In this document: one piece after another, positions 18,202 to 28,331 of the stretch
How positions within the stretch are numbered: position 1 is the stretch's first letter
Layout of the letters: each line of letters begins with the position of its first letter
Origin: an uncultured Spirochaeta sp.
GTDB lineage: Bacteria > Spirochaetota > Spirochaetia > DTKZ01
NCBI GenBank assembly: GCA_937140905.1
Contig: CAKZQO010000083.1
Location: forward strand, 1 to 40,861
Direction of reading: 5' to 3'
DNA length: 40,861 nucleotides
Position numbers and translations under genes: made by a program
Notes under the pieces: generated by a model
Told to the model about the DNA's origin: nothing
Seen by the model: only the letters and a program-made list of their open reading frames with translations
The model's database searches: none

Positions 18202-19225
18202 GGGTTCCCTCCTGTTGTTTCCTCATCCGATACTCCCGCAACCGGTCGCGGATCCTAGGGATCACTTGGAACAAGTCACCCACGATTCCGAAGTTGGCTA
18301 CCTGGAAGATCGGTGCCCCTGGATCGGAGTTCACGGCCAGGATGGTTTCGCTCGATTTGATGCCCGCCAAGTGCTGGATGGACCCAGAGATTCCTACCGC
18401 GATGTATAGTTTTGGCGAGATAGTCTTGCCGCTCAAGCCTACCTGGTGGGGATAGGAAATCCATCCCCGTTCTACCGCTTCCCGGCTTGCTCCGATGGCG
18501 GCGCCGAGCTCTTCCGCTAAGCCGCGGATAAGGGAAAAGTTTTCGGCTTTCTTAAGTCCTTTGCCGCCAGAGACTACGATATCGGCCGATTCAAGGCTAT
18601 TCCCATCTTCATCCAAAGCTTGGAGTTCCAGAAATTGTACTCGGTTATCCATCCATTCCTCCGGCGCTTCGATGGTCTCGATTCTTCCTTTCCGTGTAGG
18701 GTCGGGGCACAGGGGCTTTTTTGAACGCGGCCGGACCGTGGCCATCTGGGGCCGGTGGTTGGGTGTTTTTATCGTGGCCATGATGTTTCCCCCAATGGCC
18801 GGACGGGTCTGTAGGAGGTTCCCTGTTCCCGGTTCTATGTCTAGAGCCGTGCAATCGGCTGTAAGTCCAGTCCCCACCTTAACAGCCAAGTAAGGCAGAA
18901 GGGTCCGACCCGTGGTAGTGGCCCCACCCAAGAGGATCGTTGGCCTGCGCGTTTGGATCAACCGTTCCAACACCCGAGCGTACGACTCACAGGTGAAATG
19001 GGATAACCGCGGATGCTGGACGCAGTACACCTCATCGGCCCCATAGTGAACAAGCGTCTCCAGAGTCTCCCTTGGAATGCCGTTACCCATCACGACGGAA
19101 ACAAGGGGTGCGTTGAGTTTGTCCGCCAGGTTCCTGCCCCACGCGAGAAGTTCGTAGGAAATAGGTTTCAGCTTTCCTTCCCACTGTTCCGCCAGTGTCC
19201 AGACTTGGTTTTCCATTAAGTCCAC
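18185..19225 (-). CDS. etfA: Electron transfer flavoprotein alpha subunit
   Basis: FAD-binding C-terminal motif GLSGKTISPKLYIAVGISGSIQHLAGIKSSETILAVNSDPGAPIFQVANFGIVGD. Confidence 0.93.
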   Translation of the reverse strand: MDLMENQVWTLAEQWEGKLKPISYELLAWGRNLADKLNAPLVSVVMGNGIPRETLETLVHYGADEVYCVQHPRLSHFTCESYARVLERLIQTRRPTILLGGATTTGRTLLPYLAVKVGTGLTADCTALDIEPGTGNLLQTRPAIGGNIMATIKTPNHRPQMATVRPRSKKPLCPDPTRKGRIETIEAPEEWMDNRVQFLELQALDEDGNSLESADIVVSGGKGLKKAENFSLIRGLAEELGAAIGASREAVERGWISYPHQVGLSGKTISPKLYIAVGISGSIQHLAGIKSSETILAVNSDPGAPIFQVANFGIVGDLFQVIPRIRDRLREYRMRKQQEGTHGCEE

Positions 19226-19352
19226 GAACCCTCCTTATTCATGTTAAGCATACTCCCGCTAACGCGGGGCCTATTTCGCGGCAACGCCTCCCGCTGTGTG
19301 GTACGTTGGCCAACGATAATCTGACACTTGATTTAATCATAGAGTCGGCCTT

Positions 19353-20150
19353 TTAGATCAAGGCTCTTTCTTCCAGAAACCGGACAAACTCTTCCGCGGC
19401 CTTCTCTAAATCCTCCTCGGTTTTAATCACCAGCACCTCTCCCTTCCGTGAGACTTGGGGAGTTTCGATCTTCACTACCCGGGTGGGGGAACCCCGAAGA
19501 CCTAAGTACTCGTCCCGGAAGGGAAAGGCATCCTTTCCCCGGATAGAGATTTCCGAGGCCCGAGCTCGCTTTATCCCTTTTAAGGTTGGAAGGCGCGGGA
19601 TGGCGATTTCTTTTACAACGGTTAAAAGACAAGGCAGGGGCACCGAAAGCCGTTCATATCCCTCTTCGGTGAGCCGGGCTAGGGTAAATCGCGTTCCATC
19701 GAAGTTCTCTATCCTGGCCACGTAGGTCGCCACGGGTATATTGAGCCAAGCGGCGATTCCAGGCCCTACCTGCCCCGTGTCCCCATCGGTGGCCCGCTCG
19801 CCGGTGATGATCAGATCGTAAGGTACGCTTTCCCGGATCGCGGTGGAAAGGGCATAGGAAGTAGCCCAGGTATCGGCACCCGCGAAGGCTTTGTCGGAGA
19901 GAAGGACCCCCTCGTCGCATCCCATGGCCAGGGCTTCTTTTAGGGTTCGATGTGCGGAAGAGGGGCCCATGGACAGAACGGTGATTTTACCCCCGTACTG
20001 TTCCTTCAGCCGGATGGCTGTCTCTACGGCGTAGAGGTCTAAAGGGTTCATGACAGCGTCCGTCTCGGAGCGGATCATAGTTCCTGTTTCGGGATCGAGT
20101 TTTACCTTGGCTGTGTCAGGCACTTGCTTGATGGGAACGACGATGTGCAT
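19353..20150 (-). CDS. etfB: Electron transfer flavoprotein beta subunit
   Basis: MHIVVPIKQVPDTAKVKLDPETGTMIR...AVETAIRLKEQYGGKITVLSMGP, ITGERATDGDTGQVGPGIAAWL. Confidence 0.94.
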   Translation of the reverse strand: MHIVVPIKQVPDTAKVKLDPETGTMIRSETDAVMNPLDLYAVETAIRLKEQYGGKITVLSMGPSSAHRTLKEALAMGCDEGVLLSDKAFAGADTWATSYALSTAIRESVPYDLIITGERATDGDTGQVGPGIAAWLNIPVATYVARIENFDGTRFTLARLTEEGYERLSVPLPCLLTVVKEIAIPRLPTLKGIKRARASEISIRGKDAFPFRDEYLGLRGSPTRVVKIETPQVSRKGEVLVIKTEEDLEKAAEEFVRFLEERALI

Positions 20151-20170
20151 GAGGGGATCTCCTTTAACTT

Positions 20171-20200
20171 ACAGTATCTGAAAAAATTGCCTGCGGTCAA
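20171..20200 (-). promoter_or_regulatory. Sigma70-like promoter for etfB
   Basis: Minus strand TTGACC, 18-bp spacer, TACTGT. Confidence 0.35.
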
Positions 20201-20324
20201 TGATACTACTCTGCGATATTTCCAACTTTTCGGATGAACTCGACGTAGTGGTAATTCTTCAAGTTGGGGGGAGTCCTTTGCGCGGTGACTTTTACCCTTA
20301 CAATGGGGTATACTCCTTCCCCGT

Positions 20325-21026
20325 ATGATCGCCATCCTGAAACATGTTCCGGAAGAGGGACCGGGCAGCCTAGAGCGGTACCTAATTGAGCGTTCCCTTC
20401 CCTACAGGATTTTTGAAACCCTTAAGGGAGACGCTCCTTCTTCCTTAGATGGTATTACCAGGGTTATTCTATTGGGAGGCCCGATGGGGGTGTACGAAAG
20501 GGATAGGTACCCTCACTTGCGGTGTTCCCTGCGGCTGATCGAAGGAGCTCTCCGGGCGGAGATTCCCATCTTGGGTATTTGCCTAGGCTCCCAGCTTTTA
20601 GCCCACGCTTTAGGAGGGAGGGTATATAAAGGGCATGGAGAAGAGATTGGTTGGCGAGATATAGAACTTACCCAGGAGGGTCTAGAGGACCCCGCCCTGC
20701 GGGCTTTGGCCCTAAATCCCTTAAATGGCGCGGTAGATAGGGCTTTCACGGTGTTTCACTGGCATGGGGATACCTTTGATTTACCAAAAGGTGCCGTACA
20801 CTTGGCGAGATCGGCTTCCTACCCCCATCAAGCGTTCCGGTACGGGAAAGGAGCCTACGCGTTTCAGTTCCATGTGGAGGTAACGGAAGTAATGATCCGA
20901 CAGTGGTTTCAGGATAGCCCGTTACTTGAAATTATTCTCCAGGAAACCGCGTCCCGGATACACGAATACGCTAGACGAGCGGAACAGTTTTACCGGTACT
21001 TCTTTAGCCTGAAACCCGCTCTGTAG
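20325..21026 (+). CDS. Type 1 glutamine amidotransferase (GMP synthase amidotransferase-like)
   Basis: ILGICLGSQLLAHALGGRVYKG nucleophile motif; AFQFHVEVTEVM with catalytic His/Glu. Confidence 0.9.
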   Translation: MIAILKHVPEEGPGSLERYLIERSLPYRIFETLKGDAPSSLDGITRVILLGGPMGVYERDRYPHLRCSLRLIEGALRAEIPILGICLGSQLLAHALGGRVYKGHGEEIGWRDIELTQEGLEDPALRALALNPLNGAVDRAFTVFHWHGDTFDLPKGAVHLARSASYPHQAFRYGKGAYAFQFHVEVTEVMIRQWFQDSPLLEIILQETASRIHEYARRAEQFYRYFFSLKPAL

Positions 21027-21051
21027 GTAACATCTTATGTAGGATACATCT

Positions 21052-21999
21052 ATGGTTCGTAATTTGAGATCCCAGATTCGTAGAAGTCCTCAGTTGCCGG
21101 CTCACGGGATGATACTTTTGCAGTTTGCCCTGCTTTTCTTTTTGAACCCGCAACCTCTTACCGCGGCCCCCTTTAAGGGTACGGAGACGCCCCAAAGACC
21201 CCTTATCGTGGCCCACCGGGGCGGGGCCGGGCTTGCGCCGGAAAACACGTTGGACGCCTTTGCCAACAGCCTGGAACTGGGCGTGGAAGCGGTGGAACTG
21301 GACGTGCATTTGAGTAAAGACGGGGTCCCGGTGGTGATCCATGACCCTTCGCTGGAGAAGACCACCGATGGAAAGGGATTCGTGGAAAACTTTACCTTGG
21401 GGGAACTGAAGTCTTTCAATGCCGGGGTCCGGTTCAAGGGTTCTTTAGATACTGCAATAGCTCGGGACACTACTAAAGATGGAAAAGAGATTCAGAGAAT
21501 TCCCACCCTGGAGGAAGTGCTGGACCTGATCAAGAGACGGGTGAAGCTCCAGCTGGAAATCAAGGTGCGGGAGGATGGGAGCCGGTATCCGGGTATCGAA
21601 GGGAAGGTGATCGAAGCGTTGCGGAAGCACGACATAGTGAACCGCACGGTCCTTCTCTCTTTCGATTTTCCCACCCTGCGGGAGGCGAAAGAGCGGGAGC
21701 CAGGGCTCCAAACCTGCGCCTTACTTGGCGGCCGGTACCTGAACGCCATGCTCCCCCGGGGGGTATCCGCCATTGCCGATGAAATGGCAAGTCTCAAGGT
21801 AGAGTACGCGGGGATAGACGAACGCAGGTATACCCCCGCCCTTCTCGAGGGGCTACGGACCCGTGGGTATCGGGTAGGGGTATGGACGGTGAACGACGAG
21901 TCCCGGATGCGCTACTTTATCCAGCAGGGGGTAGATTTTATTACCACAGACCGGCCGGATGTGTTGATGAAGATCCTAAAAAGTTCGCACCGCAATTAG
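21052..21999 (+). CDS. Glycerophosphodiester phosphodiesterase, probably exported
   Basis: LIVAHRGGAGLAPENTLDAFANSLELGVEAVELDVHLSKDGVPVVIHDPSLEKTTDGKG; N-terminal hydrophobic segment. Confidence 0.93.
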   Translation: MVRNLRSQIRRSPQLPAHGMILLQFALLFFLNPQPLTAAPFKGTETPQRPLIVAHRGGAGLAPENTLDAFANSLELGVEAVELDVHLSKDGVPVVIHDPSLEKTTDGKGFVENFTLGELKSFNAGVRFKGSLDTAIARDTTKDGKEIQRIPTLEEVLDLIKRRVKLQLEIKVREDGSRYPGIEGKVIEALRKHDIVNRTVLLSFDFPTLREAKEREPGLQTCALLGGRYLNAMLPRGVSAIADEMASLKVEYAGIDERRYTPALLEGLRTRGYRVGVWTVNDESRMRYFIQQGVDFITTDRPDVLMKILKSSHRN

Positions 22000-22013
22000 G
22001 TGCGTAACTGTCA

Positions 22014-23810
22014 CTATAACGATTGAAAGTAGGTCTTGATCTTTTGGGCCATCAACTCCCTCCGCTTCATCAAGAAGTGATCATAATCATTTACTTCCAT
22101 TTCCTCTATACCCTCGGGGATACAGTTCATTTTTAAATTCTCGAGTAATTCTCCCATGTCTGTAATTCCCCCGTATTTAATTGGCCCGCCATTGCATTGT
22201 TTGAACAATTCTTTGAAATATTGGGCGGGCGATTTAGCTCCTATGGCAATATTGATTTCGCTCTGCGTTATGGCATAGTTGGCGATCTGATTATAACGAC
22301 CTTTTGGAATCTCGAATTTTTTCAGATATTCCCGGGGAAAAATATGGTGAACGTCTCCCTTGTGAATAATCAAATCATGCACCATTATATCTCGAGATAA
22401 GAATCCCTTGTCCTGTAGCTTAACCTGTGCTGCTAGGAATGCATTAAAGGATGGGCTACTAGCAACGGAGGTGATCATCTGCTGAGGGAGACCAAAGTTC
22501 CAGAAAGCGTCCGATAGTTCCGCGTTAATCACGTTTTGGATATATTTCCTGGCTCCTATGTCATGGATGCTTCGAATATCAACGTCGAATTGCGTTTCGG
22601 CCGCGCCGGAATAGCGGCTGGTGAGAATGGACAGGACGAACCATTTTTTTACTAAGGACTCGATCATTGCAGCGCTCTCGTTTTGTTCTCTCAGGGTTAG
22701 GTATAAAATGTAGGCAAAGTTAATGGCGTTTTGAGAGCTGATCATGGATTTGTCCACGAAACCGGCGGAACGCAGGATCATCACCAACCGTTTGAAATAG
22801 GTTTCATTCATGAAATTCAAAATACCTTTGCGCAGGGTAGTGAAAGAGGCTTCCGCAATTTTTTCTTCATATTCCCGCGTTTCAAAGTTCCGACCGGAAA
22901 GTAAGGCGACCAAGTCTTGCAGGCGGCCGCGCTTGAACTCAGAGGTAAAGGCTACCCGCAACATATCTGTATAGGAAGGATCGTAAAGGTCGTCGTTTTC
23001 ATGCCGTAGCCAGGCCATCTTCTTGAAATAGTCCGTATGGGTAAACTCTTTGTCTGTCTCCATCATTTGGTCGTAAAACTCTGGGGCAACAGCAAGGTGG
23101 CAAAAATAGTCAATTGCTTTGCGGAGCGTGTTTCCTCCGTAGGTTTCGTTGACGGCTATTTTAGACATCGCGAAATCGGCTTGGCTTAAGACTGTTCCCG
23201 CGGAGTTGATACGGATAAAAATCTCGGTCACTGTTTCGATATCCAAATCGGAGTTGAGCTCGATCAATCCAATAGGATTATTGACAATCCCTTTCAGCGT
23301 TTCCAAGCTTTCGTGAATATCATCCCGGTTGGCGGATTCATTTTGCTTGCAGTAGTCTTCGACGGCTTTCAATATCTTATACGTAGGGGTAAAAACAGTC
23401 GCGATATCCGAAATCCAAGACTTGTCTTTTTGTATGGCTGGGTTGCATACCTCAAATTTTCGCTCAACAGGATGAAAAGCGATGGTGATGCGCTCTTTCT
23501 TGTAATCTTTGTTTATTACCGTAATACCTAGAAGGGCCGCCATGAGCGCCGTGACGCGTTGTTGTCCATCGATAAGGATACGTTTTCCCGCTGACAACTT
23601 GCCGTCTTTGAGTTTCACGTTAGGATTGCGCCAGGTAATGAGATAGCCGATCGGATAACCTAAAAAAAGGGAATCCATTAGGTTGCGCACCTGGGTAGCG
23701 TCCCAGACAAAGGGCCTCTGGATTTCCGGAATGGCGATTTCCCCCGACTGAACCCAGGTAAGTAGGGTTTGAATGGGATGTTGATTTACCGAGTATTGCT
23801 GAAGGATCAT
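22014..23810 (-). CDS. DUF262 (GmrSD/ParB-like) protein with C-terminal HNH-like region
   Basis: [54 protein letters not shown]-terminal [29 protein letters not shown]. Confidence 0.85.
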   Translation of the reverse strand: MILQQYSVNQHPIQTLLTWVQSGEIAIPEIQRPFVWDATQVRNLMDSLFLGYPIGYLITWRNPNVKLKDGKLSAGKRILIDGQQRVTALMAALLGITVINKDYKKERITIAFHPVERKFEVCNPAIQKDKSWISDIATVFTPTYKILKAVEDYCKQNESANRDDIHESLETLKGIVNNPIGLIELNSDLDIETVTEIFIRINSAGTVLSQADFAMSKIAVNETYGGNTLRKAIDYFCHLAVAPEFYDQMMETDKEFTHTDYFKKMAWLRHENDDLYDPSYTDMLRVAFTSEFKRGRLQDLVALLSGRNFETREYEEKIAEASFTTLRKGILNFMNETYFKRLVMILRSAGFVDKSMISSQNAINFAYILYLTLREQNESAAMIESLVKKWFVLSILTSRYSGAAETQFDVDIRSIHDIGARKYIQNVINAELSDAFWNFGLPQQMITSVASSPSFNAFLAAQVKLQDKGFLSRDIMVHDLIIHKGDVHHIFPREYLKKFEIPKGRYNQIANYAITQSEINIAIGAKSPAQYFKELFKQCNGGPIKYGGITDMGELLENLKMNCIPEGIEEMEVNDYDHFLMKRRELMAQKIKTYFQSL

Positions 23811-24061
23811 ATTTAAACCTCCTTTTTACCTACTATTTTGAAGTCTTATGGAACTAAATCTTTTTCCCAAACTTGAGGGGCACAAATATTATCTTGGTTT
23901 TCAATTAGGGTCCTGTCAATTCTTGTTCGTAAAATTATTGTGCGTAAAATTCTTTCATAGAGCTTGAATAAAGTGCACCCTGTGCTTGTAATTCAGTTCT
24001 CTAGGGAGGAGCGCGTTTATCAGATTGCACTTTCCATCTAGAAAGGGTACCATCCTATCCC

Positions 24062-25204
24062 ATGAACATCGTAAAAGTGGAAACCTTTCCCCTCTCCTTT
24101 CCCCTCGAAGTTGCCGCCCGGGATGCCACGGGAGTGTGGGATAGCTGGGACACGGTCATCGTACGGCTTACCGCCTCCGATGGAACCGTAGGGTACGGAG
24201 AGATCGGCCCGGTGCATGGGGGGGGTGTTTTGGCGTTCAAAGCCCTCGTGGACTACCGCATAGCCCCCCGGATCCTGGGGGAAGATCCTTTGGACCGGGA
24301 GAGATTGTTCCAAAAGATGCTGGGACAGGGCACATCGGCCTACGCGTTTGGGGAAAAAGGGGCCATCGTTTCCGCCATCGCGGGGATCGAGATGGCTCTA
24401 TGGGATCTAACAGGAAAAATCCTGAAGACCCCCGTGTATCAACTTTTGGGTGGTCGTGTCTTGAGTCGGATACCCGCCTACGCCTCCGGCTTTTTCGGCA
24501 AGGAAGGACGTCCTCTAACTCCAAAGGAGTGTGCCGAGGAAGCACGGCGATACGCGGATCAGGGGTTCAAGGGGATAAAGATGAAGATCGGTTATGGCCG
24601 GAAGCGGGACCTCGAGAACCTCGAAGCGGTACGGACTACCTTAGGACCGGATCTCGGAATCATGGTAGACGCAAACCAGGGTTTCACGGTGGCGCAGGTC
24701 CTGCAACTGTCCGATGAACTCGCAGCCTTCGACCTAACCTTTCTCGAAGAGCCCATTTCCATCCATGACGTTGCGGGGATGAGTCGTCTGTCTGCGACGG
24801 TTCCCATTCCGCTTGCGGCGGGAGAAAATTACTATACCCATAAGGAGTTCAGGGATTTAGTGACGCAGCGGGCGGTGAGCGTGGTGCAGCCCGATGTGAT
24901 CCACGTGGGAGGGATAGGGGAGGCGAAGAAGGTAGCGGTACTAGCGGAAGCGTTTGGTATGGCTCTTTCTCCCCACATCCATGCCACTGTCGGAGTCGCA
25001 GCCAGTATCCAGCTTTTGGCATCCTGTCCCCATACGCTGGCAGCGGAATATATCACTTCCGGCGGTTCCTATGACTTGCGTCGAGCCCTGTTGGGAGACG
25101 CGTATATGGTCGATCGGGAGGGGTATGTCCCTGTACCGGATGATCCCGGTTTGGGAATCCAAGTGAACACAGAAGCTCTTGAACGATACGGGATCAGAGG
25201 ATAA
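24062..25204 (+). CDS. Enolase superfamily, mandelate racemase/muconate lactonizing enzyme family protein
   Basis: GIKMKIGYG KxK motif, MVDANQGF, FLEEPIS, AAGENYYT, HIHA near the C-terminus. Confidence 0.9.
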   Translation: MNIVKVETFPLSFPLEVAARDATGVWDSWDTVIVRLTASDGTVGYGEIGPVHGGGVLAFKALVDYRIAPRILGEDPLDRERLFQKMLGQGTSAYAFGEKGAIVSAIAGIEMALWDLTGKILKTPVYQLLGGRVLSRIPAYASGFFGKEGRPLTPKECAEEARRYADQGFKGIKMKIGYGRKRDLENLEAVRTTLGPDLGIMVDANQGFTVAQVLQLSDELAAFDLTFLEEPISIHDVAGMSRLSATVPIPLAAGENYYTHKEFRDLVTQRAVSVVQPDVIHVGGIGEAKKVAVLAEAFGMALSPHIHATVGVAASIQLLASCPHTLAAEYITSGGSYDLRRALLGDAYMVDREGYVPVPDDPGLGIQVNTEALERYGIRG

Positions 25205-25232
25205 AAAACAGCGGCGGGGTAGGGCCCCGCCG
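25203..25232 (-). terminator. Rho-independent terminator for the TRAP operon (minus strand)
   Basis: CGGCGGGG...CCCCGCCG stem followed on the minus strand by a T-run (plus-strand AAAAAA at 25203-25208). Confidence 0.7.
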
Positions 25233-25278
25233 ACTATATGAATAATAGCTTTTTACTTAGCCGAAAACTCTGCAAGTG

Positions 25279-26574
25279 CTATTTCAAGTAACCCGCCACC
25301 CTAGGTAGAAACAGGATCAATTCCGGCACATAGGTGATCAGGAGAACCGCTACCATTTCCGCGGCCACAAAGGGCATCACTTTGCTTACAATCTTTTCCA
25401 GCGGAACCTTCGCGATGGGCACGGCGGTAAAGAGGCAGACCCCTACCGGCGGCGTGGTAAGCCCTATGTTCAGGTTGACCAGCATCACTAAGGCGAAGTG
25501 CAGGGGGTGGATTCCATAGGAAATAGCTACCGGGAGGAGAATCGGAGTGAGCATGATGACCGTGGCGGAGATCTCCATGAACATCCCCATGATGAAGAAG
25601 AGCACGTTTGCGAACAACAGGAACAGGTACTTGTTGGAAATGAAACTGGTGAGGAGTTTAGCGATCTGCTCTGGGATCCGTTCCAGGGTCAATACCATGG
25701 AAAACACCTGGCTGGTGGATATGATGATGAGGATGGTAGCTGCCACCACGCCCGCGTTGATCAAGCTATCGATCAGGTCTTTCAGTTTGAGGCTACGATA
25801 GTAGAATACTCCCACTAAAAACGCATACAGACAGGCGATGGAGGCGGCTTCCGTAGGTGTAAACAGACCGCTCAGGATCCCTCCGATTATGATGAGGGGA
25901 ACGAGGAGGGCCACGATGGACCTTCGGATGATTCGAATCGCTTCCGCTCTCGGGATGGGTTCGGTGCGTCTGGGGTGGTTTTCTTTCACCGCGTAGTAGT
26001 AGGCCAGAACCATGAGGGAGAGAGCCACCAATAAGCCGGGAATGAATCCTCCCATGAAAAGAGCGCCCACGGACTCTCCCGTTACCGACGCGTAGATTAC
26101 CATGATGATGCTGGGAGGAATGATAGGGCCGATGATGGAGGAAGCGGTGGTTACCGCTGCCGAGTATTCAGGGGTATATCCTTCTTCGATCATGGCAGGG
26201 ATCAGGATGGAACCGATAGCAGCGGTATCGGCAACGGCTGCCCCTGTAAGACCGGCAAAGAAGATGCTCACCACGATATTCACCTGAGCTAGAGCGCCCC
26301 GAACGCGGCCCACGAGGAGCCGGGAAAAGTTTACCAGGTCCCGGGTAATTCCCGTATGGTTCATGATATTTCCCGCCAGGACAAAGAAAGGTAGAGCTAA
26401 AAGAACATAGTTATCGATACCCCCATACAGACGGGAGGCGATCGCCATGAGAGGCACGCCTTTGAAAAGAATCAGGTAGAGAAGGGGAACCAAACCCAAC
26501 ACGAAGGCGATGGGAATCCCAATGACCAACGTTACAGTAAAAATAAAGGCTATTACGAGTAATCCCAGATTCAT
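25279..26574 (-). CDS. dctM: TRAP transporter large permease (DctM)
   Basis: 431-aa polytopic protein; LALPFFVLAGNIMNHTGIT, GLTGAAVADTAAIGSILIPAM, LTTPPVGVCLFTAVPIAKVPLEKIV. Confidence 0.94.
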   Translation of the reverse strand: MNLGLLVIAFIFTVTLVIGIPIAFVLGLVPLLYLILFKGVPLMAIASRLYGGIDNYVLLALPFFVLAGNIMNHTGITRDLVNFSRLLVGRVRGALAQVNIVVSIFFAGLTGAAVADTAAIGSILIPAMIEEGYTPEYSAAVTTASSIIGPIIPPSIIMVIYASVTGESVGALFMGGFIPGLLVALSLMVLAYYYAVKENHPRRTEPIPRAEAIRIIRRSIVALLVPLIIIGGILSGLFTPTEAASIACLYAFLVGVFYYRSLKLKDLIDSLINAGVVAATILIIISTSQVFSMVLTLERIPEQIAKLLTSFISNKYLFLLFANVLFFIMGMFMEISATVIMLTPILLPVAISYGIHPLHFALVMLVNLNIGLTTPPVGVCLFTAVPIAKVPLEKIVSKVMPFVAAEMVAVLLITYVPELILFLPRVAGYLK

Positions 26575-27134
26575 TCTGCACCTCCTTCAGATTGACCACC
26601 GCTGATCATGAACTCTCGGAGGTTTTCCTTTTCATCCCAAATCCCTACCAGAAAGTACGTCATGTGAACCAACATCAGGATACATCCCACGGGGATATTC
26701 ATCTTTACCCAAAACATGGGGATCCGGATGATGGCTCCCAATTGGTACCAGGCCATGAAGGAAGCCTTCCAGGTATACCAGAATATGATGACCAGGAAAA
26801 TGATGATGAAGATATATCCGAAAATAATTGCTACCTTTCTAACGGGAGTTTTCAACTTCAGGAGGAAAAACTCGATTCCAATATGGCTGCGGATCTTGAG
26901 GGCTACGGAAGCGCCGATATACCCTATTCCAATGAGAAGCCACCGCATGAGTTCTTCGTTCCAGGAAAGAGCCTTGCCTGCGGAACGGAAAAACACGCCT
27001 ATAATGGATAAAAGGGTAACTGCTGTTATATAGACAAGCACGATCCATTTGGCAATCAGGTAGGACACGTCGCTCGCGGTTTTTAAATATTGTTTAATAG
27101 TGGTTTTTACACTCACACCATCCCCCTTATACAT
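26571..27134 (-). CDS. dctQ: TRAP transporter small permease (DctQ)
   Basis: Four-TM protein with RSAGKALSWNEELMRWLLIGIGYIGASVALKIRSHIGIEFF; overlaps dctM by 4 nt. A GTG start at about 27116 is an alternative. Confidence 0.88.
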   Translation of the reverse strand: MYKGDGVSVKTTIKQYLKTASDVSYLIAKWIVLVYITAVTLLSIIGVFFRSAGKALSWNEELMRWLLIGIGYIGASVALKIRSHIGIEFFLLKLKTPVRKVAIIFGYIFIIIFLVIIFWYTWKASFMAWYQLGAIIRIPMFWVKMNIPVGCILMLVHMTYFLVGIWDEKENLREFMISGGQSEGGAE

Positions 27135-27143
27135 TAGAAACTT

Positions 27144-27177
27144 AAAAAAGAGCAGTCTGTTCGTTAGAACAGACTGC
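27144..27177 (-). terminator. Intra-operon terminator/attenuator between dctP and dctQ
   Basis: Perfect 11-bp stem GCAGTCTGTTC-GTTA-GAACAGACTGC followed on the minus strand by TCTTTTTTAAG. Confidence 0.75.
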
Positions 27178-27214
27178 CTATCATTTTGATGCTACACCGA
27201 ATTGAGGGAGGATC

Positions 27215-28297
27215 CTACCGTCGCCATCCCGCTCGCATTTCCGCTAACTGGACTTCCGTCAGGAACCGATCCACCAGATCTTTTCCCAGTTGCCCCCTAA
27301 GGTATTCAACAATTGCGGGTTGAGAAAGCTTGCGGAACGCATCCTTTTCCTCTTGAGTGGGGAAGTATACCTGCATTCTTTTGGCTACGATTTCGAACTT
27401 CACGATATTGGAAACCATCCGTTCTGCCACATCGTTAGCCTGCGCGCCCAGTTTCGCACCTTGGAGAATGATCTGTTGAGCGGCAAGAGGCAAGCTTTTA
27501 AACTTGGCCAGGTTCATCACCATAATGTTCTCGCTCCAGATATGTTCGTCCATGGTGAGGTACTTCTGCACTTCGTAGATTTTCCCTAGATAGATGGGGG
27601 AGATGGGGTTTTCATGGCCATCCACTACACCGGTCTGTAAGGCTGTATAGGTTTCGTTCCACGCGATTGGCACCGCTCGGCTACCTAAGCTTTCGATGAA
27701 CTTGATGTACACGGGGCTTTCCATAACCCGGAACTTGAGTCCCTTGAGATCCTCGGGCTTGCGGATGACTCGAACGTTGTTGGTGAAGCTTCTCCACCCA
27801 TTCTGTCCAATGGCCAAATATTTAAAACCTACGTTTTCCATTTTTTGGGTGAGCTCCTTCCACAAGGCGCTCCCATTGAAGAACTCCTGTACCACATCGT
27901 CCGACATGAAAACGTAGGGGATGGCTAAAAGTTGGATTTCCTTGAAAAAGTTTGCCAAAGATCCTGTACCGATGTTGATGTCGATGGAGCCGTTCTGCAC
28001 CATTTCGCAGGTCTGTCGGTAGGATCCTAGAGCACCCGAACCAAAGAGTTCAACTTTTATCTTTCCCGCAGACATCCGTTCCACATAATCCTTGAACATA
28101 ACCGCGAAAGCATGCTCTGGGTCAGGAACGTTTTCCTTTGCGGGCCAAAGAGTCGGGTCATCGTAAGTGACTTTGAGGGTGATCTGGCGGGGGATGTTCA
28201 TATCGATCCGGTCGGGAATCCGTTGCTGACCGAATAGAACGATGGATCCCACCAGCAGTAAGACCGTCATACCAACGAGTCTCTTGGTATTGTTCAT
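27215..28297 (-). CDS. dctP: TRAP transporter substrate-binding protein (DctP)
   Basis: Signal peptide then DctP fold: FKDYVERMSAGKIKVELFGSGALG, LKGLKFRVMESPVYIKFIESLGSRAVPIAWNETYTALQTGVVDGHENP; RBS AGGAGG precedes the ATG at 28297. Confidence 0.94.
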   Translation of the reverse strand: MNNTKRLVGMTVLLLVGSIVLFGQQRIPDRIDMNIPRQITLKVTYDDPTLWPAKENVPDPEHAFAVMFKDYVERMSAGKIKVELFGSGALGSYRQTCEMVQNGSIDINIGTGSLANFFKEIQLLAIPYVFMSDDVVQEFFNGSALWKELTQKMENVGFKYLAIGQNGWRSFTNNVRVIRKPEDLKGLKFRVMESPVYIKFIESLGSRAVPIAWNETYTALQTGVVDGHENPISPIYLGKIYEVQKYLTMDEHIWSENIMVMNLAKFKSLPLAAQQIILQGAKLGAQANDVAERMVSNIVKFEIVAKRMQVYFPTQEEKDAFRKLSQPAIVEYLRGQLGKDLVDRFLTEVQLAEMRAGWRR

Positions 28298-28331
28298 ACA
28301 GTAACCTCCTGTCTGAATGTTTGATTGAATC

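Noticed and set aside
24038-24545. Minus-strand ORFs over the enolase-superfamily gene
   Set aside because: Shadow ORFs of a well-supported CDS in a GC-rich stretch.
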